DNA of 64,000 nt from NCBI RefSeq assembly GCF_910589235.1, contig NC_060966.1, positions 1,612,001-1,676,000 of the forward strand, written 5' to 3'. The first letter of the stretch is position 1, and each line of letters starts with the position of its first letter. The notes below the pieces were generated by a model. The model searched no databases. It had not been told where the DNA came from and saw nothing but the letters and a program-made list of their open reading frames with translations. The position numbers and the translations under genes were made by a program. Positions 62,801-64,000 of the stretch are shown here, piece after piece. This DNA comes from Vespa crabro. Taxonomy: Eukaryota; Arthropoda; Insecta; Hymenoptera; Vespidae.

Positions 62801-64000
62801 AGTCGAGGGAATGTTATGCGAGTTTTTCTATAATTGCGACGGTAGCATTAGGAAATATGCTGAATAGTCGGGGAAAGTAATGCAAGTGCCTCTCGAACAA
62901 ATGCGGCAGTCTATCTAGGAAATATTACGAATAGTTGGGGGAACTTTAAGGGAGTGCAACTCGTACCAAATCGAATGTCAGATTTGGAATCATTCCAACT
63001 AGACGAGGAAAATTCATTCCAGTGAAATGTTAACCAAAACGTCAGTCGGATTTGGGAATATTCCAAGTGGTCGATGAAATGTTATGCGAGTGCTTCTAGA
63101 ACAGAAGAGAGTCGGTCTTGCTGGCAGCCTTGGAAATATTCCGACAAGTAGTGAGTATGTAGTGCGAATTACACTGGTACCAATGCGACAGTTGGATTTG
63201 AATATATTCCGATCAGTCGTGGGAAATTTATGAGAGTGCTACTCGAACCAATGCAGCTGTCGGACTTGGAAATATTCTGACATGTCGGGGAAAGTTATGC
63301 GAGTGCCTCTCGAAACAATTCGGCTGATAGACTCGGAAATAATCCGACTAGTCGGGGGAAGTTGTGCGAGTGCCTTTCGTAAGAATGCAGCTGCTGAATA
63401 TGGAAATATTCAGACTAGACGGTGACAGTTAAGGAAGTGACTAGTAAACCAATTTGACTGTCGGTTATGAAAATAGTCCGACTAGTCGACGAAAGACTTG
63501 CAAGTGCCTCCCGGAAGATGCAGCCTTTGGACTTGGAAATATTCAGACTAAACGGCGAAATTCATGAGAGATCCTATTGAAAATATGCGGCTGCATGAAA
63601 TGGAAATATTTAAACTAGACGATGAAAGTTAAGCGAGTGAATAGTAAACCAATGCAACATTCAGGCTTAGAAATATTCCGATAAGTAGGAAAAAGTTATG
63701 TGTGTTTATCTCGAACTATTGCAACCTCCAATGTTGGACATATTCCGATTAGTCGAGAAAATGTTATGCGAGTGCCACACGAACCAAAGCGACTGTCGGA
63801 CTTGGAAATATTCTAATTAGTCGAGAGAGTTATGTTAGGAACTCTAGAACCAATGCAATGGTCGGACTTGGAAAAATCCACACTAGTCGAAGAAATTTAT
63901 GCGAGTATCATGAAAACCAATGCCACTGACGGGCATGGAAGAAATCCGAATAGTCGAGGGAAATATATGAGGATATATCACGAACCAATACAGCTGTAAT
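56887..64000 (+). repeat. 68-bp satellite array, forward orientation (array S3, right part)
   Basis: About 105 monomers running to the end of the window, so the array continues beyond it. Divergence between neighbours is high throughout, and shortened or expanded monomers are scattered (for example about 61920-62040 and 63100-63130). No gene, mobile element or other repeat is visible in it. Confidence 0.95.

Noticed and set aside
19011..64000. Many 60-130 residue frames with recurring peptides such as LEIFRLVEGKLCE and SKSDSRIGS
   Set aside because: They are translations of the 68-bp satellite. The peptide recurs because the unit recurs, and the frame drifts since 68 is not a multiple of three.
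1..64000. tRNA or rRNA genes and telomeric TTAGG repeats
   Set aside because: No cloverleaf-like or conserved rRNA stretch and no TTAGG array was recognised. The R1-like copies sit in nonamer arrays rather than in rDNA.
19011..64000. CENP-B box in the satellite
   Set aside because: The consensus monomer contains no sequence matching the known box core, so centromere function cannot be claimed from sequence alone.

Overview
This window is eukaryotic, repeat-dominated and effectively gene-free. The relic families (a non-LTR retrotransposon of R1-like organisation and a DNA transposon with an insect-type DUF7869-like transposase) point to an arthropod, most likely an insect. I see no intact host gene, tRNA or rRNA. 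The landscape looks like pericentromeric or other heterochromatin.

Layout. From 1 to about 31.7 kb, blocks of a degenerate 9-bp repeat (unit GATAATAAC on the + strand) alternate with four decayed copies of one non-LTR retrotransposon, all on the minus strand: copy a (1-1489, 5' half of ORF1 and 5' end), copy b (9186-14172, nearly full length), copy c (15658-16299, 3' end) and copy d (27207-31002, 5'-truncated). Three copies have their 3' end in view; each finishes with 7 to 9 A residues joined directly to the 9-bp array. The nonamer is on the same strand in every block, so all copies lie in one orientation relative to it. Two stretches interrupt this pattern: a 1.65-kb insertion with imperfect terminal inverted repeats (4712-6363) and a 0.65-kb unidentified stretch (14173-14826).

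A second repeat is a 68-bp satellite. It occupies 19011-24869 (forward), 31721-52254 (reverse) and 52255-64000 (forward again), roughly 520 monomers in all. Its strand flips abruptly near 52255. The reverse block holds a 2.47-kb DNA transposon relic (46667-49136) with 31-bp terminal inverted repeats at 30/31 identity and a broken transposase gene. It also holds a 468-bp segment that occurs twice, 3794 bp apart, with no difference I can find, although neighbouring monomers are clearly diverged. A 269-bp unrelated piece interrupts the last block at 56618-56886.

How the parts relate. No gene network is visible. The structure is nested: satellite and nonamer arrays act as the substrate, and mobile elements have inserted into them and decayed. 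The strongest hypothesis is that the R1-like element is a sequence-specific retrotransposon homing to the GATAATAAC array, as TRAS/SART (telomeric repeats) and Waldo (a short tandem repeat) do in the same broad clade. Nearly all long open frames here are artefacts of repeat periodicity (Asp-Asn-Asn, Ile-Ile-Thr or Leu-Leu-Ser runs from the nonamer, and wandering frames from the 68-bp unit) and are not annotated as genes.
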